Origin: Kroppenstedtia eburnea
GTDB taxonomy: Bacteria > Bacillota > Bacilli > Thermoactinomycetales > DSM-45169
Assembly (NCBI RefSeq): GCF_013282215.1
Contig: NZ_CP048103.1
Coordinates: 1,798,001-1,862,000, forward strand
Length of the DNA: 64,000 nucleotides
Direction: 5' to 3'
Below, one piece after another: positions 63,395-64,000 of this stretch (positions are counted from its first letter, which is position 1; each line of letters begins with the position of its first letter). The notes beneath the pieces are model-generated. The model saw only the letters and a list, made by a program, of their open reading frames with translations. It was not told the DNA's origin and searched no databases. A program made the translations under genes and the position numbers.

Positions 63395-64000
63395 TTATTT
63401 TTCAACGCCTGTATAAATATGGATCGCATCTCTCAGGAATTCCGCCATGCCCGGCTGCTGTTGATCGTAGTACGCTTTGAACCGCTCATCATCCACATAC
63501 ATCCGGGCCAGGCCTGCATGGGCTTCTTTACTGTACTCGCTCCAGTAACAGGTGAGCCACTGCTTGTGCAAATCTGCCGCTTTTTGGGCGAGTTCGCCGG
63601 CGGGATCACCGATTTTGAAGGCTTCGGCCAGAGTGGTCATCACTTGTTTTTCCAATCGTGTGACCTCTTCATATTCCGCTTGGGTCATGTTTTTCAGCTT
63701 TTCATTGGACTTGTTGACCAGATCCTCACCATACTTCTCGCGAATTTCCTTCCCGTACTTTTTCTCATTCTCATCGATCATCCTTTGCTTAAATCCTTCA
63801 AACTTTTCCTGATCGGCCATGGTCATTCTCCCTTCTGTGGAGGCGATGGTTTTTTCCACATTGGCGATCAATGTATCCAATCGCCTTCTTTTGTCGAGGA
63901 GTTGTTCACGATGTTCTTGCAGGGCTTCGTCTCTGTTAAAGGAAGGATCAGTCACGATTTTTTTGATCCGGTCCAGTCTGAGCCCCAGCTCTCTGTAGAA
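63395..64000 (-). CDS. MerR-family regulator with TipAS ligand-binding domain (partial)
   Basis: Only the C-terminal 200 or so residues lie in the window; the gene continues past 64000 with FYRELGLRLDRIKKI in the same frame, so the DNA-binding MerR part is outside. The visible part has a coiled-coil dimerisation helix (ALQEHREQLLDKRRRLDTLI) and a TipAS domain (about the last 120 residues, ADLHKQWLTCYWSEYSKEAHAGL). TipAS domains bind thiopeptide antibiotics or other small molecules. Ligand unknown. Confidence 0.88.
   Translation of the reverse strand, partial: FYRELGLRLDRIKKIVTDPSFNRDEALQEHREQLLDKRRRLDTLIANVEKTIASTEGRMTMADQEKFEGFKQRMIDENEKKYGKEIREKYGEDLVNKSNEKLKNMTQAEYEEVTRLEKQVMTTLAEAFKIGDPAGELAQKAADLHKQWLTCYWSEYSKEAHAGLARMYVDDERFKAYYDQQQPGMAEFLRDAIHIYTGVEK

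Overview
The window comes from a spore-forming, Gram-positive Bacillales genome of fairly high GC. The best fit is the family Thermoactinomycetaceae (Kroppenstedtia, Melghirimyces and relatives); this is inferred from protein style and base composition, not from a database search. Supporting genes are a sporulation-type diadenylate cyclase (CdaS), a SpoIIM-family protein, a YheC/YheD spore-coat ATP-grasp protein, the lexA/yneA SOS pair, the Gram-positive coproporphyrin branch of haem synthesis, and a Bacillus-like Ku/LigD end-joining set. No rRNA, tRNA or CRISPR array was seen.

Layout. 1-4.4 kb: non-homologous end joining, with Ku and with the ligase and polymerase halves of LigD encoded as two separate genes. 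4.5-16.5 kb: mostly housekeeping. It holds an MTA/SAH deaminase, a lipoprotein and membrane protein next to an FtsH-like protease, aspartate aminotransferase, a quinone-stress pair, a polysaccharide deacetylase, a glutamate/dicarboxylate symporter, and lexA-yneA with SOS boxes. 16.5-20.5 kb: hemE-hemH-hemY operon and acylphosphatase. 20.4-30.1 kb: an accessory segment bounded by two tyrosine-recombinase genes. It has a lox/dif-like perfect palindrome, a lower-GC rifampin phosphotransferase gene (rph), a two-component system whose regulator is frameshifted, two small damaged membrane-protein genes and a pair of direct repeats about 7 kb apart.

30-53 kb: PhoD phosphatase, a gluconate operon (gnd-gntP-gntK) with a divergent RpiR regulator, a three-gene set that probably makes and uses CDP-ribitol for a wall polymer, carbonic anhydrase, cdaS, guanine deaminase, a sugar-nucleotide epimerase, YheC/D, a disrupted metY, an MDR oxidoreductase, a Nif3-like protein, SDR/RDD/SpoIIM genes and rsgA. 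53.6-61 kb is a mobile and foreign region: a Tn3-family transposase with its own tyrosine recombinase, strongly AT-rich membrane and secreted-protein genes, and IS630 transposase remnants. 61-64 kb: a CDGSH iron-sulfur protein, an SDR with a divergent WYL regulator, and a TipAS-domain regulator cut by the window edge.

The least explained material is repetitive. A structured MITE-like family has three copies here, two of which supply the stop codon of the neighbouring gene. A second family (three copies) joins a conserved C-terminal peptide tail to a hairpin, and one copy forms the end of a histidine kinase. A lox/dif-like site lies just upstream of a tyrosine recombinase, and a GTAACGTTAC palindrome is shared by two cell-surface gene promoters.
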